Counted from the stretch's first letter, positions 48,146 through 61,294 are shown. The stretch: DNA of 64,000 nt from Xiphydria camelus (GCA_963678675.1 OY783193.1:3045501-3109500); one strand, 5' to 3'. A program made the numbers and translations. Notes: generated by a model not told the origin, from the letters alone.

Positions 48146-50664
48146 AGGTTTAGATAAGGTAGGGCGCCACACACACGCACGCGAACTGCGACACACCAAG
48201 CAGTTCGAGTCGCGAATAATTCTTCTCCTTTTTCTCAACTCACCTTCACGTATCGAGCGACGTCGGAGGATCACCGTTCCGCGTGTTGCACACGTGCCAT
48301 TTCGTGTGCCCACGTCGGGTGGAGGGGGATTCTCGAGGACGAGTCATTTCTCGCGATTGGATGATGCATGACGAACAACCCGCCCCTCTCATTACCCCCC
48401 CCCCACACGACGTTTCCCTCGCAGTATCTTCCCCCGCTTCATTTTTCTTAAATTTTCTTCCTTCTAAATTTCGGTTTTTTTTTCTCATTCTTCCTCCGAA
48501 GCCCTACATTCTCTTCCCCTCGCTTTCTTTATCAACCGACCGACCACCCACCCGTCCCCCTCGTCGCTCGCGCATAGAATTCGACGCGGAGAAGGTTGTT
48601 TTGTCGATTTTTCGCGGCATCTCTCTCCTGCACCATTGTCATCTCGCGTCATGTGCGACGAGGAAGTGAAGCGATGACGGGAAAGGGTGGGTGACAGAGG
48701 AATAACGATCCTGGCGACATCTCGCTTCCGCGGGCCACCTCCAGGGGTCATTTCACAGGCGTGCGGGTTCCCATCCGCGGTCGGTATACACGTTCCGTAG
48801 ATCTAGAATTCTTTTTTTTATTTGTCCTTAGGAGAGACAGAAAGAGAGAGAGAGAAAGAGAGAGAGAGAGGTATAAATTCAGGGCTCTTCGACCGAGACT
48901 CCCAACATTATTAGACGATTCAGGGTCCCAACTAACACCCGCCCCTTCCATCCAGCCTGTTTTATTGAATTTTCCTCGTACGCAATATTAATTGTCTCGC
49001 ATATTTGTCTTTTTTTTTCGTTCCGCTCCCTCTTACCGTACATTTTTTTCTGTTCTGGTTCCGTTTTCGTCTTTTCGTTAAGTTCACGTTGGCTTTCGAT
49101 GTTCGATGTTGCGTGTGCATGATCGATGTTGCTCGTAGGTACAATCTTTTCTTTCCAGCTCGATGAAATCTTCGCGCGCGAGCGGAACAAGGAGCGAGCG
49201 CTGATGAGAATCGCGTTGGTTCTTTCCTTTTTTTTTTTGCGGGGGATGATCATCGGCGCTCGGTAAAACAGTGGCGCGCACCCTTGACGAATGCATGACG
49301 CGATTCCTTTCTTTTCTCTTTGGTTTCACGCTCGTTCCGAAACTTGGCGCTGAAATTGTTACAACTTTAGTTTCGTTTCTTTTGCTCCGAATTACGAGGA
49401 AGGCAGGAGCTCACTTTTCTACGGTTCTTTCCTGTTTTTCTTTGCAACCCTCTTTCGATTTGCCGGGATGGCCGTTTGCACGCATGAACTGTTATTTCTT
49501 TCTTTTCTTTTCTATTTTTCATTTTTACTCTCGGTTATTCCTCTCCTGAGAAATATCGTAGGAGGGGGCGGACTGATATTGCTTAGGCTATTGTACGGCG
49601 ATGCACGATCGAAATTGATACGCTTCGGAGTCAGTTGAGACGCTTCAGAACTCGCGGATCAGTCTCCGCGGAGTGACCCGGCGAACTGCCGCTGATAAAG
49701 CAGGAACTAACGCTTTTATTCGACGAGCTACTAACATTATATCCATAATTGATCGCAGCAGTTAGAATGCAATACAGGGTATCTGAGAATACATCGCATG
49801 GTATAGAGGGTTGCTCGCTATGCAGGATAGAGTTGCCTGCGAGAATAGACAATCCCCTTTATGCCGTATCGTATATTCCGGTACACCTTGTTGTCAATCT
49901 TAATGATCGCTGACACGCATGCCGCAGGAGCCTTTGTCGATAGAACGCATCGAAGTACGGCGAGAGGAGCTTAATGGAAACAAAATAATTACATATAAAA
50001 ATCTGTTAACACTTCCTTGCACTTCACCCGAACTTAAAAATTCCCCTTTGTCAAATGCGAGGCAAATATATCGAGCGACTCGTCTTCGAAAGAATCCCTC
50101 TTCGCACAGAGTTCCTTCCGACCGAATTAAACCTCGCTGTGATCGAGCTCAGCGTGCAACAATGGGGTAGACTTTTTATTGGACGCGAGTTGCGACAATT
50201 CAGAAATATTTCTCATGTATCGGATAATTTTATCAGCGATCCAATGACGCATCGTTCCACGCGAAGACTCGATCGTTCTTTCACGCGGTATCTCGCGAAA
50301 GTCAACAATTCTCATCCAATTTAACCCTTAACTGGTGAGGTGCGGTCTCACAGCCGGCACACGGGATAAAGATGTGATTTACTGGCTATTGGAAACGCCT
50401 ACAATTGTATGACTCTGCCTAATCCTCACCCTATTTGTACATGACGGATCACCATATTTCTGAGTCAGAAATTGAAGAACAAGAAATTCGGCAATCGCAA
50501 GCTACAAACAGAAACGAATTTATACCAGTAAATCACATCTTTATCCCGTGCGCCGGCTGTGAGACCGCACCTCACCAGTTAAGGGTTAAGTCTCTCCTTC
50601 GCCCTTTCTCCAGTCTACCGTATGTCAATCCACCCCCGCCTAATAATTCGCGGCTAATTTTCAG
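48146..50664 (+). other. 3' untranslated region of exon 4 and intron
   Basis: Contains a GA tract (about 48839-48870) and a TTAA-flanked element (50325-50585). No coding exon was found between the fourth and fifth zinc-finger exons. Confidence 0.55.
50325..50585. mobile_element. TTAA-flanked MITE with ~64-bp near-perfect terminal repeats
   Basis: TTAA at 50321-50324 and 50586-50589 brackets ends starting CCCTTAACTGGTGAGGTGCG and running through CTCACAGCCGGC and GGGATAAAGATGTGATTTAC. The right end is the inverse complement with a single visible mismatch over about 60 bases. The element is 261 bp and non-coding. TTAA flanks and CCC-type ends suggest piggyBac-type mobilisation. The high arm identity suggests a young insertion. 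It ends 79 bp before the acceptor of the fifth zinc-finger exon, so it lies in the branch-point neighbourhood. Confidence 0.88.
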
Positions 50665-51014
50665 GTACGGGCAACGGGATGCACAATACACCGACGACGC
50701 TTCCCTCTGCCGTGTACCGGATGCCACCGCCGACGGCCGGCGGCATAAACGAACCTCAGGAATGCCCCTACTGCCGACGCACCTTTTCCTGCTACTACTC
50801 GCTGAAGCGCCACTTCCAGGACAAGCACGAGCAGTCGGACACGCTGTACGTGTGCGAGTTCTGCAACCGGCGGTACCGCACGAAGAACTCGCTGACGACG
50901 CACAAGAGCCTGCAGCACCGCGGCTCGAGCGGCATGCTGAAGCGGCTGCTGAAGACCTCGGCCATTAAAAACGTGCTCGCCCAGCACCCCCAGATACCGC
51001 AGCACCCGCAATGA
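50665..51014 (+). CDS. br: Broad-Complex, alternative 3' exon 5 (C2H2 pair, probably Z3)
   Basis: The acceptor GGCTAATTTTCAG ends at 50664, joining in phase 1 as GGT (Gly), with TGA at 51012-51014. It adds 116 residues: a lead containing GNGMHNTPTTLPSAVYRMPP, fingers ECPYCRRTFSCYYSLKRHFQ and YVCEFCNRRYRTKNSLTTHK with 8 residues between them, then QHRGSSGMLKRLLKTSAIKN and a short HPQIPQHPQ tail. The fingers and the RGSSGMLKRLLKT segment fit the Z3 isoform as I remember it. It is the last zinc-finger exon seen in the window. A TTAA-type MITE lies 79 bp upstream of the acceptor. Confidence 0.93.
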
Positions 51015-51555
51015 AAGTGGTGGTACCATCACGGCCTCCCCGGTCCCGAGCATCACCGCCACCACCATCACCATCACCACCATCATCATCCGCGGGGAGG
51101 CGGTGAGCGAGGAGACTCGAGCGCGAGTCCGATCGCGTACCGGAAGTGATCGCGGACGGGGAAGCCGAGGCGACGGGTGCCCGATCCTCGCCCCACCTCA
51201 CGCACTCGTCTCGGGAAGGCACCCCCGCGCGCCGCGCCGTCTTCCAGTTAGTTCCCCCGTCCGCGTCGACCCGCGAGCCGCGCCGATTCCTTTTCCGATT
51301 TTTGACTTCGTCAACCGAGAGTCGCTTCTTTCGTCAAGACTGCGTTTAATCCAAAGAAGAGGGAAACATCGACTGAGAAAATTATATCAAATTTACCTTT
51401 TAAGTTTTAACCGAGCGACGCCAACGATCGAATTGGAGACTGTACGCGCGCGCCGCAATGTACATTCCAGAATAATGTGGAGGGGGGATTTTTGAAGAGA
51501 GCGGGAGAGAGAGAGTTATTTTAGCGAATCGCGTCGTCATTCGGGGAGCGAACAA

Positions 51556-51561
51556 AATAAA
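51556..51561 (+). terminator. Possible poly(A) signal for broad exon 5
   Basis: First AATAAA noticed downstream of the TGA of the last zinc-finger exon (545 bp after it). No transcript evidence; longer 3' UTRs are common for this gene in other insects. Confidence 0.25.
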
Positions 51562-54500
51562 CGATCGGGGAGACGCGCGAGGGCTCCGGAAATTGCGCGC
51601 GGCACACCCTTTTCGGTGGTGTACGCGCAGGAGAACCGATTTTATCCCCGAATGCGAGCAAGCGTACCGTCTTTTGCGTCCGCGCTCGTCCGTGTACGTG
51701 TAGGGACGGCGAGCGAAAGAGACGTCCACCCGCGCGTCGTGGCCGCGGACGGATTCCGCGCGTGGAAAATTGACCGCGTTTCTCGAGGCATCGTCGATCG
51801 ACAGGAATGCGAAAAGGGAGGGTGAGATGAAGGGTGGGACGAAGAAACGGAGAGAAATATGGAGCGAGCGGCGGTCACGCGGGACTTGCAGACGGTATTA
51901 CGGTGTATACGGCGCACACACACGCACACATACCCACACACACACATATATATATATACACATACGATATGTGTAAACAGGGGAAATATATATATATATA
52001 TTTATTTATAATTAAGTCGAAAGAATATTAAGAAACGCAGTTATTAATATATCTTAGGCCTAAATGAAATTCAATTACAACAAATTACTATGCTCAAATT
52101 ATCAACAAAAGTCTCACAAATCGAATTCAAATGGGGGGGGGGAGTGATTACGGGGGATGAACGTAGGGAGAGAATGGGGGCGAGTAAATGTTTAAATGGG
52201 ATTCGCGTGAGGGGGGGATGATGATGATGAGGAAAAATAATAATAACAATATAAAAAAAACTTGTATAGGTCCACCGCGCGCGACGCGCGCAAATTACAG
52301 ACTATATTTTTAACTCTTTAAAAGTAATATTTTGAACTGTATATATTCATACGATACTGACGTAACGATAATATTCCCTTGTTCAGGTTTTATAAGTAAC
52401 GCACTTCGTCGACATAGATAGGGCAGTCGTAGGCGGACGGGACAGTCGAAAGCTCGCGCGGCACCTTCTCTGCGGGTTTCGTCTATGTTTCTTCTTTTTT
52501 TTTTTTTACGCTTCGTTCAAACCTCCCTCTCAAACTCCTCCCATCCTGCTGAGCTGTTTCTTTTGGCGAATGTGCAATACTACACGCGTAAGACGGTCGT
52601 TAAGTTTGAAATCCTTTACTGCAAACGCTCGCGATCGGTTGACTCGTTACTCGTGACGGTTGAAGCCACCCATCTACTTCGCGATGATTTTTGTTCCGCC
52701 TGAGACGCATCTCCACCGTCTTCCATCGGTTGGAACGCATTTCGTATTTTCTTCTCTCGATTTCCCGCGAAATTCGTCGCGTTTATTGCTTCCGGCGAAC
52801 GACGACGCGAGAGGGGTACGCGCTCACTTCCGCTGTGTCCGCCGCACCGATTAAGAGAGAAAAAAAAAGAAAGAAAATAGTACACCGGTACTGACAAACG
52901 TACAAGTTAAAAAAAAAACCGGGAACTCTAAAAGTGGTTCATCGCAACGTATTCAGGTCTGAAACTCAGTGTAAAGAGAGAAAAATTGATGTCTTTTACT
53001 AATAAGCGCAAAAGAAATGCCATTATATAAACTAACGAACAAGTACAAATTAATCAGAGAGAGAGAGAGAGAGAGAAAAAACAAACGATAACCTTAGGTT
53101 CCGTAGTGTTGGGGGTGCGCGCAAGGGCGGGTGTCGAGTGGAGCGAGTGCGAAAGAAGAAAGACGAATGAACCGTAAACGGCGAGTGTCTTCGGATTTAA
53201 CGACAGTCGCGGGAGAAAGAGTCGAGAGGAACGTTTTCAGACATACATATCTTCTAAACACGATGTATACAGTAAACAAATTATACGATTTTAGGGTAAG
53301 ACTAACGCGTCACACCGGGGCGTGGCAAGAAGGATCCGCGCGGTTTCCGGTGGAGACGGAGAAATCATTCTCGAGAAGAGGTTTTTTTTTGGATGTTGCG
53401 TATAAATCTTAAGCGTAAGGTTGCTGAATCTTCTTGGCGCGTCGTTCGAGCATAATGTGGACGAGCGATACGGGCGAGGAAAACATGGGAGCATGCGAAG
53501 TATAAAAAGTGAAATCATATCTGAATAGTCTTCTCTTGACTTCATGGTGTCGGCCTCGGAATGCCTGGGAAGGAACATTGGCGGAAAAAGGGGGAACGTG
53601 GGAAAATAGAGCTCGCTAGTGTGAAATTTTACCTAGTCATTTTTCGTTTTTTGTTTGGATATTTCTGCAATTCTGTGATATGGGAAGAGAGAGAGAGAGA
53701 GAGATAGAGAGGGAAACGAGTGAGAAAAAGGATAGCGGAAAGGCAGAGCGAGGCGAGAAGTTATGAGGATATGAGAAGGCTTGAGAATAAGGAAAGGGCG
53801 AAACGTGACGCGTTGACTCCACATTATGACAGCCGCGGCACGAATTTCTACGGAACGAAACGAAAAAAAAAAAAATTGGTTATCATAATATATAATATTG
53901 GGAAATTCTGTGATGTTCTTCAGTTGGTATACTAGAAGGGAGTAATAGAGTAATTTTGGGGGGCGAGATAAGATGAAAATGTATACGGAATTACGTCAAT
54001 GTTTAGTGTTGTAAAAAATTGTAAAGTTATAAAATGAGAGAGAGTCATGCAAAAACGAGAATCTTCCGGATGAGATTAGATTGACTGTGGAAAACTCAAG
54101 CGAAGAGAGCGCGACGGCCGATCGCTGCGTGGATTATACTTCTTCCTCGCTTCGAAGTCGCGAGGCGAAAGAGACGAAAGCACGGAGAGAAATCCCGAGC
54201 GCGCGTGGGACGCTCGCAGCGAGAAAACCGAAAGCAATTTCCCACCGAATAAAAGTACGCGTCGCGAGTGGCGGCAATCGCGAATATCTCAACGTGCGAT
54301 CGTTCGAAGCGCCGCTGAAAGACTGCAAAATATTGCATGCCAAAGTAAAATCGACTGCTTAGTTTGTCCCCCTTAAAATGCGAAAGATCACGGTTTCACC
54401 CGATCTCGGTTCTCGCTCTGCGCGCGTTCGACGCGTACGGTCGTCGCGCGCGATTTGCAGTAGCGAAAATGGTACAGGTTTGATCGACATATCTTTCCAG

Positions 54501-54722
54501 GGTACATTTGACCCGCCATCTGTTTAAACACTAATGTTAAAACGAAGAGAACATAATCTATTCTAATGTGCCAACACCTTCGAAATTACAAAGAAGTTAG
54601 GTCTTTTACTATTTACATGGAACGTAGCTAGAAATTCGTCATATCTTCTATTGAAACGAAAATGGAAAACGAAAAACGACGGCGACGACGATGATGATGA
54701 TGACTATTATTACTACTACTGC

Positions 54723-54765
<43 letters not shown>

Positions 54766-54776
54766 ATTATTATTAT
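54723..54776. repeat. (ATT)n microsatellite
   Basis: A run of ATT units with one interruption near 54763. Confidence 0.9.
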
Positions 54777-54971
54777 CGTAGTAATTAAAACGAATATTAT
54801 ACAAATATTATCGAAACATTTTGGAACTTTAAAATGCATGGGTTTTTTCTCGTCTCGTATGCTATATAAGGAGGAGGACTAGGAGAGGGAGGAACAAAAA
54901 TATTTGAAACTATCTATTTTTATTTGCACTCTTGATATACATGTACATATAATATTGATATAAAAGAAAAA

Positions 54972-55012
54972 ACGACGACGACGATGACGACGACGACGAC
55001 GACGACGACGAG
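54972..55012. repeat. (GAC)n microsatellite
   Basis: GAC/ACG trinucleotide tract with one interruption (GATGAC). Confidence 0.9.
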
Positions 55013-58000
55013 GTAACCGTCTATCTTGTAGATCGGAACGAGACAAGACGGATGTTGATATCGGTGATGGTATTGGTATTGGCACTCTAGTATTTATTGG
55101 ATTACGAAATGTAAATGTGTGAGATCCGATGAAATTTCTTCGACGCTTTCCCGACGCGCGGCGTTTGACTTTATGACGGTCGCGCGATCGAGGGAGAATT
55201 GGGTATTGCGCGGCAGAAGAATCGGCGGTTTCGATTGAGTGTGTTTGTTGCGCATTTTTTTCCGGCGACCTCCGTAAACCTACATCAATGTGCTTTCGTG
55301 ATTTGCGAAACTTTGTTAATTGACGTTAATCCCGAGCTCGCGGCGAGACGAGGATGCGCGCACGTCCGTTCGGGCGCTGCGTCGACTCGGGCAGATCGCT
55401 GTGATCTGGTGGTATTTTCGATTATTCGTTGTTAATTGCGGCTGATTATTTTCTTTTTTTTTTTTGGTGGACTTTGTTAGCCCGTCAATGCCCGGTAGTT
55501 TCAACCTTCCGAACGAGGAATTCTTCCGCTATAAACTCGCCTTCCATCTCGGATCCGATTCCGCCGGGCATCGACGCGCCGCGAGTGCGTAACTATTGTG
55601 TGCGAGGTGGTAGTTTTAGTTGTTTTCGATTATCGACTTTTATTGAGCGCCCGAGCCGCGGCTCAGCCCCGGCGAAGCTCAAGTTAATTTTCCTGGCGCT
55701 GTGACGATGTAACTTCGATAGGTGAGTTTATTTTCGAGAAGGCTGATTTTTTTCTAATTTTAAAACGTCAATTTAATTAAGCGAATCAAATTTTTATATT
55801 TTACTTCTTTCCGCGGGTTTTTTTTTTTTGATTCCTAATTTAGGGAAATCGACTGATTAGACTGTTTCGATTGGTTTAAAGTTTTCTTCTTTATGTGATA
55901 TTGACTTACCAAAGAGCATTGGGAAACCCGCTTTAATCTTCTCAGACCTGCGCCACGGGGCCCGATTGGCGATTCAGTTATTGACATCACGTTCGAATCG
56001 AGTGAACATTCACGACCGATCAATCGGTCACCCGCGAATCGCCGAGACTCTTAAAGCGGCAACCACGGCCACTTCTGAGAAGCTTACAAATCGAATAGTA
56101 CGCGGACGAAACACGTCTTGTAGGGTTTCAATAAAATTTCTTAATTTCCAAAAGGGTACTTGGAACGCGCTGCGTGCAGAAAAAAAAAGAGGGCGTTTAG
56201 GTGAGAAAAAATTTCTTCGAATCAAAAAAGCTTAGGGGTGTAATTAACGCGAGAGAAATTTGATCGAGAGCAAGATTGAGAGCGAGAGAGAGAGAGAGAG
56301 AGAAAGAAAAATGTCGAAACTAGGAGAAAGACTACTTAGATTTATTTTTATTATGTCTTCAAAAAGACTTTAAATATAATATTTATATTGTGCCATAATT
56401 AATATTAATGAACCTTAAGTATAAATTAATTGTTACGAGAGAAATTTTTAAATTTATCGAGTTTTGCGAGGGGATAACCACTTTAGAACAAAACGAAAAC
56501 CAGCGAAAAAAGTAGCAACAACTTCGCACGCGCATTACGAGCGAAAGAGAGGGAAGGAATAAAGTAATCATCACCTATTCTCTATCAATAACTAATCATC
56601 ATATACGATATATTATTAAGGAGCTATACGCCGTGCGTCATCTCTAAGCGAAAAAAAAAACAAACAAACCCATCACACAATTTTACCGTAAAAAAAAAAG
56701 AAACCGCGGCGAAGGTTTCGTCGGACGAACCGTTCTAACGCACACCCACATATGCACCAACGACTCTCATATCATATTTTTATTACGTCCCGAAAGTCGC
56801 AACTAAATAGAAACGAGAGAGAGAGAGAGAGAGGAGAGTGATCCTAAAAAAAAGGTGATCTACGAAAGTAGTCGTGTACCATACATCCCGTCGATAGCGA
56901 TCGTCCACCGCGTACGCGGCGGCGTTGCTGCGAACGGTGCGATCGCGTTATCCGGAGCTCGTCACCGCGACGCGACACCGCCGTTCGCCGCGCGTCTAGC
57001 CGTACCCCGTGCTGCAGCGTGCGTATATATCGCGTACACACATACCTACATATTTTTTTGGAGAATGGACCAAAGTTAGCCGTCGTGCGGAGGTAACTCT
57101 CGTATAGCTAGGTGTGTTGTACCTATGTCGGTTGATCTCTATCTGTTATATCGGTACGATAAGGACGACGCGATTATCGCGCAAAGGGGAAGTCGATTAT
57201 CGAACGATTTTTCGACCCGGTCCACCCTCTTCGGCGCGTTTCTTCGAATCCTCTTCGTCGAGGTACATCGTATACCTCGTCGGCTCGAATTACGCCATAT
57301 GTATGTCGAGTGGCAAAGTGATCGACGCGCACGGTACATACACACGCCGAAGAGGGGTCCACGCGTCGTCGCGTAATTATACGGAAGAGTGGATATGAAA
57401 ATTCCGTGCGAAACTTGTGTATTGTAGCACGTCGTCGATCCGCGGGGACCGACGCGCTTCGTCCTCGCCGATCGAAGGTACGACGAAAGGCGGAAGCCGA
57501 CGGCGAAGGATTAGCTAATTGCGCGCGAGTTCAATCGTATTACATACGTATCGTCGCCGATCGACGGAACTGCACTACGTGTATACGTGTAATCATGTAT
57601 ACGTCCGCCGGCCGAGCGCGCGCCCCGGTGACGCTGTGCCGCGTTGGCTCCGCGTCCGCGTTGTTTTCTCATCGGGCCCGGAAGCGTCATCGGCCGCGGC
57701 GTCGTCGCGCGGCCGCGCTCCACAATTGTATCACGAAAGGTATACCTATATGTAGACGCGACCACTTCTGTTACTTACTTATGTAGTGCGTGCGTGAGAG
57801 GGAGAGAATGGTGCGACCGATCGACTGCGATGCGAGACGATCGATGCGTATCGAGTGCGCGCGCAAGGAGATCGGAGGCGCGAAGCGCGACGACGTGAAT
57901 AAATTCTTTCGCTCTCCACACGTCGCGCCGCGGCGACGTAATCGGCGCGTTCCTCGAGAGACGCCAGAGCCTTCCGATTTCGTCTCTTCTTTCTCTTCGA

Positions 58001-58828
58001 GCCGAACAACCGGAGAGCCGCGAAATTCGCGATACTTTCCAATGCAATTCACGGCGTCGCTCGCTCGCGTTCCGGAAACGCGTCGGGCGCTCCGATTAAT
58101 TGTAATGGCACGCCGTGGGCGACGCGCGGCTCTTTCCTGCATTCGTTGTATTACGCGCGCGTGGCTCGTCGCGCCCGATGATTTCGTCGTCGGAACCGGG
58201 ATGAAAATGGAGCGTCGGGCGCGCGTTCGACGATGCAGGGAAAGGGGACGCGCGACGCTTTGACCGCGCGGCTCAATACTATATTTATATACAGTTACGT
58301 AATAACGCATAACGCCAGAGACGAGTCTCTGCCCCTTTTGTACATGATATTTCTTTCATTTTCCACACCGCCAACTACTTACCACCCCAATCGTCGTTTT
58401 CTTTAATGGTTGAAAATGCCTATGTGTATCGTCCTTACGGAGAACAGCGGAGCGGACACGAACCACCTACATGTCTCGTCCTCCAGTTTACCGCTATTTG
58501 TTTCTTATTATCTTTCATTTTTTATAAATATATTACTACCTGTATCACATTATAACGAGAGATAGCCCAATTTTAGCCCAACTTCACGCGCACGCACGGC
58601 GCGAACGGATACGCGCGTCGAGTCGAGTCGATCGCGCGTTGTATACCTATGTTGACTCTTCTTTTAACTCTTTTGTGTATATATATATATTTGGCATATA
58701 TGTTGTACATATTACGTGTGTAGGCCTAATTTACGCGAGGCGAGGTCTCGCGCGTCATCGCTTCCCTTGTCCTTATGCGAGTACAGTTCGAGTGCACGTC
58801 GCTTCTCGCGACGGTACGTACTTGTCCG

Positions 58829-59277
58829 TACACAGAAACAAAAATAGTTGATCAGACTACATTGACGGTCACGAGCGGGAGAACGCCGATCGAGAGAGTT
58901 AGGGCTGGCACATACATACAACTTTACATCGACTAAACTGTTTGGTCGAGTTGTATGCTCGTCTCTCTCTCTCTTGAAAGGAGATCGACGTGGCTTTTTC
59001 ATTTTTTTGTCGAGCAACTATCGAGTTGATAGTACGTGCACGTTCATGCATTCCCATAGACTTATGACACACAACTGAATAGTTGTAAAACTAAAAGTTG
59101 TGTGTACGCGTCAGGCCTTGCTTGAATGAAATAATTTGGTTATAATGATTGGAAATTGTTTGACGAAAGCAAGCTGTAGTCGAGTCTGGGAAATTATCAG
59201 TTGAAGTAAATAAAACTGCGTTCCCCCGCACGTGACCGCTAATTTAGTCTGATCTACCGCACTTTTTTCTCAGTGTA
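58829..59277. mobile_element. Probable MITE with TACACTGAGAAAAA-type ends
   Basis: The left end TACACAGAAACAAAAATAG, then GATCAGACTA, aligns with gaps to the inverse complement of the right end, which reads TACACTGAGAAAAAAGTG and then GATCAGACTA. The shared inner GATCAGACTA supports pairing. It is about 450 bp and non-coding. It is the least certain member of the family. Confidence 0.4.
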
Positions 59278-61288
59278 CGCCTTCCGATTATCTTTTTTTT
59301 TTTTTTCATTGTCGACACGTTTTTCGCGTCGTAATTGTTTTTTTAATTTCTTTTCTAAATTAAATCATTCAAATTCCAATTATCCACATTTCCCCACCAT
59401 CCCTTCCCTTTTCTCAACCGTTCCTCGTTATCAGAAAGATCACCTCCTCCTTCTCCTCCTCCTTCCCCGATTCTTTTTGAAACAGGAACACATTTTAATA
59501 AGAGATTTTTTAAAAACGGGCCGTGGAGCGCGAGGAAGATCCCAACGTCGGATTGCGACGAGTCGACGCGAACGTCTCGATGCGCGTGCAGATCCAGATA
59601 TACGTGCAAACGGCGCGACGCGGGGATCTTTCGTGGATATCACTGCCCCACCTAAATCTAAAGTAAAACAAAGTGCAACACGCTGCCTTGCTAAACAGTA
59701 CAAGTACAAAACGAATACAAATGCATAAAGGAACATGTCTTCGATTTAATGAAAAAAAAAAAAAAAAAGAGAAAAATTTCTGGTAGTTAAGTGCGTTAAG
59801 AGGGTGAAAAAAGGAAACGTTGTTAATGGTAAGGAAAACGAAAATATCTCCGGTAACAACGTGACGCCGATTCGCGATGCGACGGCGCGCGCGTTCGTCG
59901 CAAATACCTCAATCATTGCCGCGGTCCCGAAAATTTTCCCCCCGTTTACCGATCGATCCATATCTCCGAATCCACAGGATTCTCGCTTCCGCCGAGTTTC
60001 CACGCGAGCCTCGCGATTCTCGCGCACCTGGTATCGTGAGATTCGCGGCGCGAATCCAATCAGATGAAACCTTCCCTTCCCGCGTAAGCGATCGATCGCG
60101 TCTTTTCATCGTCACGGGCGACGCTCGGTCGCACCACGCAATGAAATCAAAGACCATCATCTGTGCGTATAACGAAGGGTTACCGGAAGCGAATAGCGAC
60201 TCTCTCTCGCGTCGATAGAGCCCCGTACCTATATAGCAACAGCGATCGCTCGCGCGGGACTCTTCCCTTCTCCAAGAGACGCTTATCCCACCCCATCGAG
60301 GCCCCGGCAAGAAACAGATTCTCATTTTAAGCTACAATAGTAATTGTTGTACTTACGTCTTTGGTAATTTTATATCAATAGTGTCTGCGGGACTTTGCTG
60401 CGTGGGTGGATCACACGCGACGATCGTCGTGTTCCGAGTCGTATGCTGAGGGAAAGAGAGAGAGAGGAAGCCCACCGATTTTTTCAAAGACCTCCAACAG
60501 CACGGGAATTGTAGAGAGAAAGCTGCAAATGGTCCGATGACGTTCTTCCGTCGTCTAGGTTTATAATAGAGATTATCTCGTCACCCGTAAACTTTTCGCT
60601 GATATAGGTATGGAACTTTTTTGCAGATCAAAGTGTCATTTGGAAAAAAGGATTTTACCAATTTTCGCCTAAAGCTCACGGGTAACGAGATTTTCTCGAT
60701 TGAAGTGCACGACACGAATGCGCGATCAAACCTTCCTGCAGTTCTCAGCGATTCGTATAACGACAGCGCCGCGTGTGAGCCGCGCGCGAAGAGAGAAACA
60801 CAGCAAACGCGCCATATTATTATATTTTACAGAATATATATTATTCCGTTATCGCCAGTTATATCGCATCCGCGTAACGCACGAGTAACAGTTACAAGAG
60901 GAAAAAGCAAACCTAATAATTCGCAGTCGTCGACGCGGCCCGTCGACGGCGTTTCTTAAGTGAGCTTGTAAAACGATCAGCTTCCACCACTGTACTTCTG
61001 TAATTAGTTTTCTATATGTACACATATAGATTGTATACGTGTCCGGGTTCTCGCGCGCCTTCGCGATTAAGGAAGAGGAGGGAGTGAGGAAGCGAAGGAC
61101 GACTCGAAGAAGCGCGAAAGTAGCGCGCGCGCGAGACGGAAGGGAGAGGAAAGCCGCGAAGTACGGCGATCCGCGCGAGGATGTCGCCGTATTTTCTCTC
61201 GTGCATCGCATTTTCTAGGCTATTAATATATTAATTATACGATATTACAATTAATTAATATATATAATGATATATTATTGAATAAGTG

Positions 61289-61294
61289 TTTATT
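61289..61294 (-). terminator. Poly(A) signal of the minus-strand two-exon gene
   Basis: AATAAA read on the - strand, 30 bases beyond the TAA stop at 61324-61326, in AT-rich sequence. The position suits 3' end formation of the gene just upstream. Confidence 0.55.

Larger units (their letters stand above)
51015..61288. other. 3' UTR of broad exon 5 and intergenic DNA
   Basis: About 10.3 kb with no supportable coding exon on either strand. It holds many GA, GAC and ATT repeats, A-rich tracts, a TATA-type tract near 58.68 kb and a probable MITE at 58829-59277. A good donor-like site (GATAG|GTGAGT) lies at 55721/55722 after a GC-rich stretch, but no matching exon could be defined. The 3' end of broad within this interval is not known. 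Confidence 0.5.
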
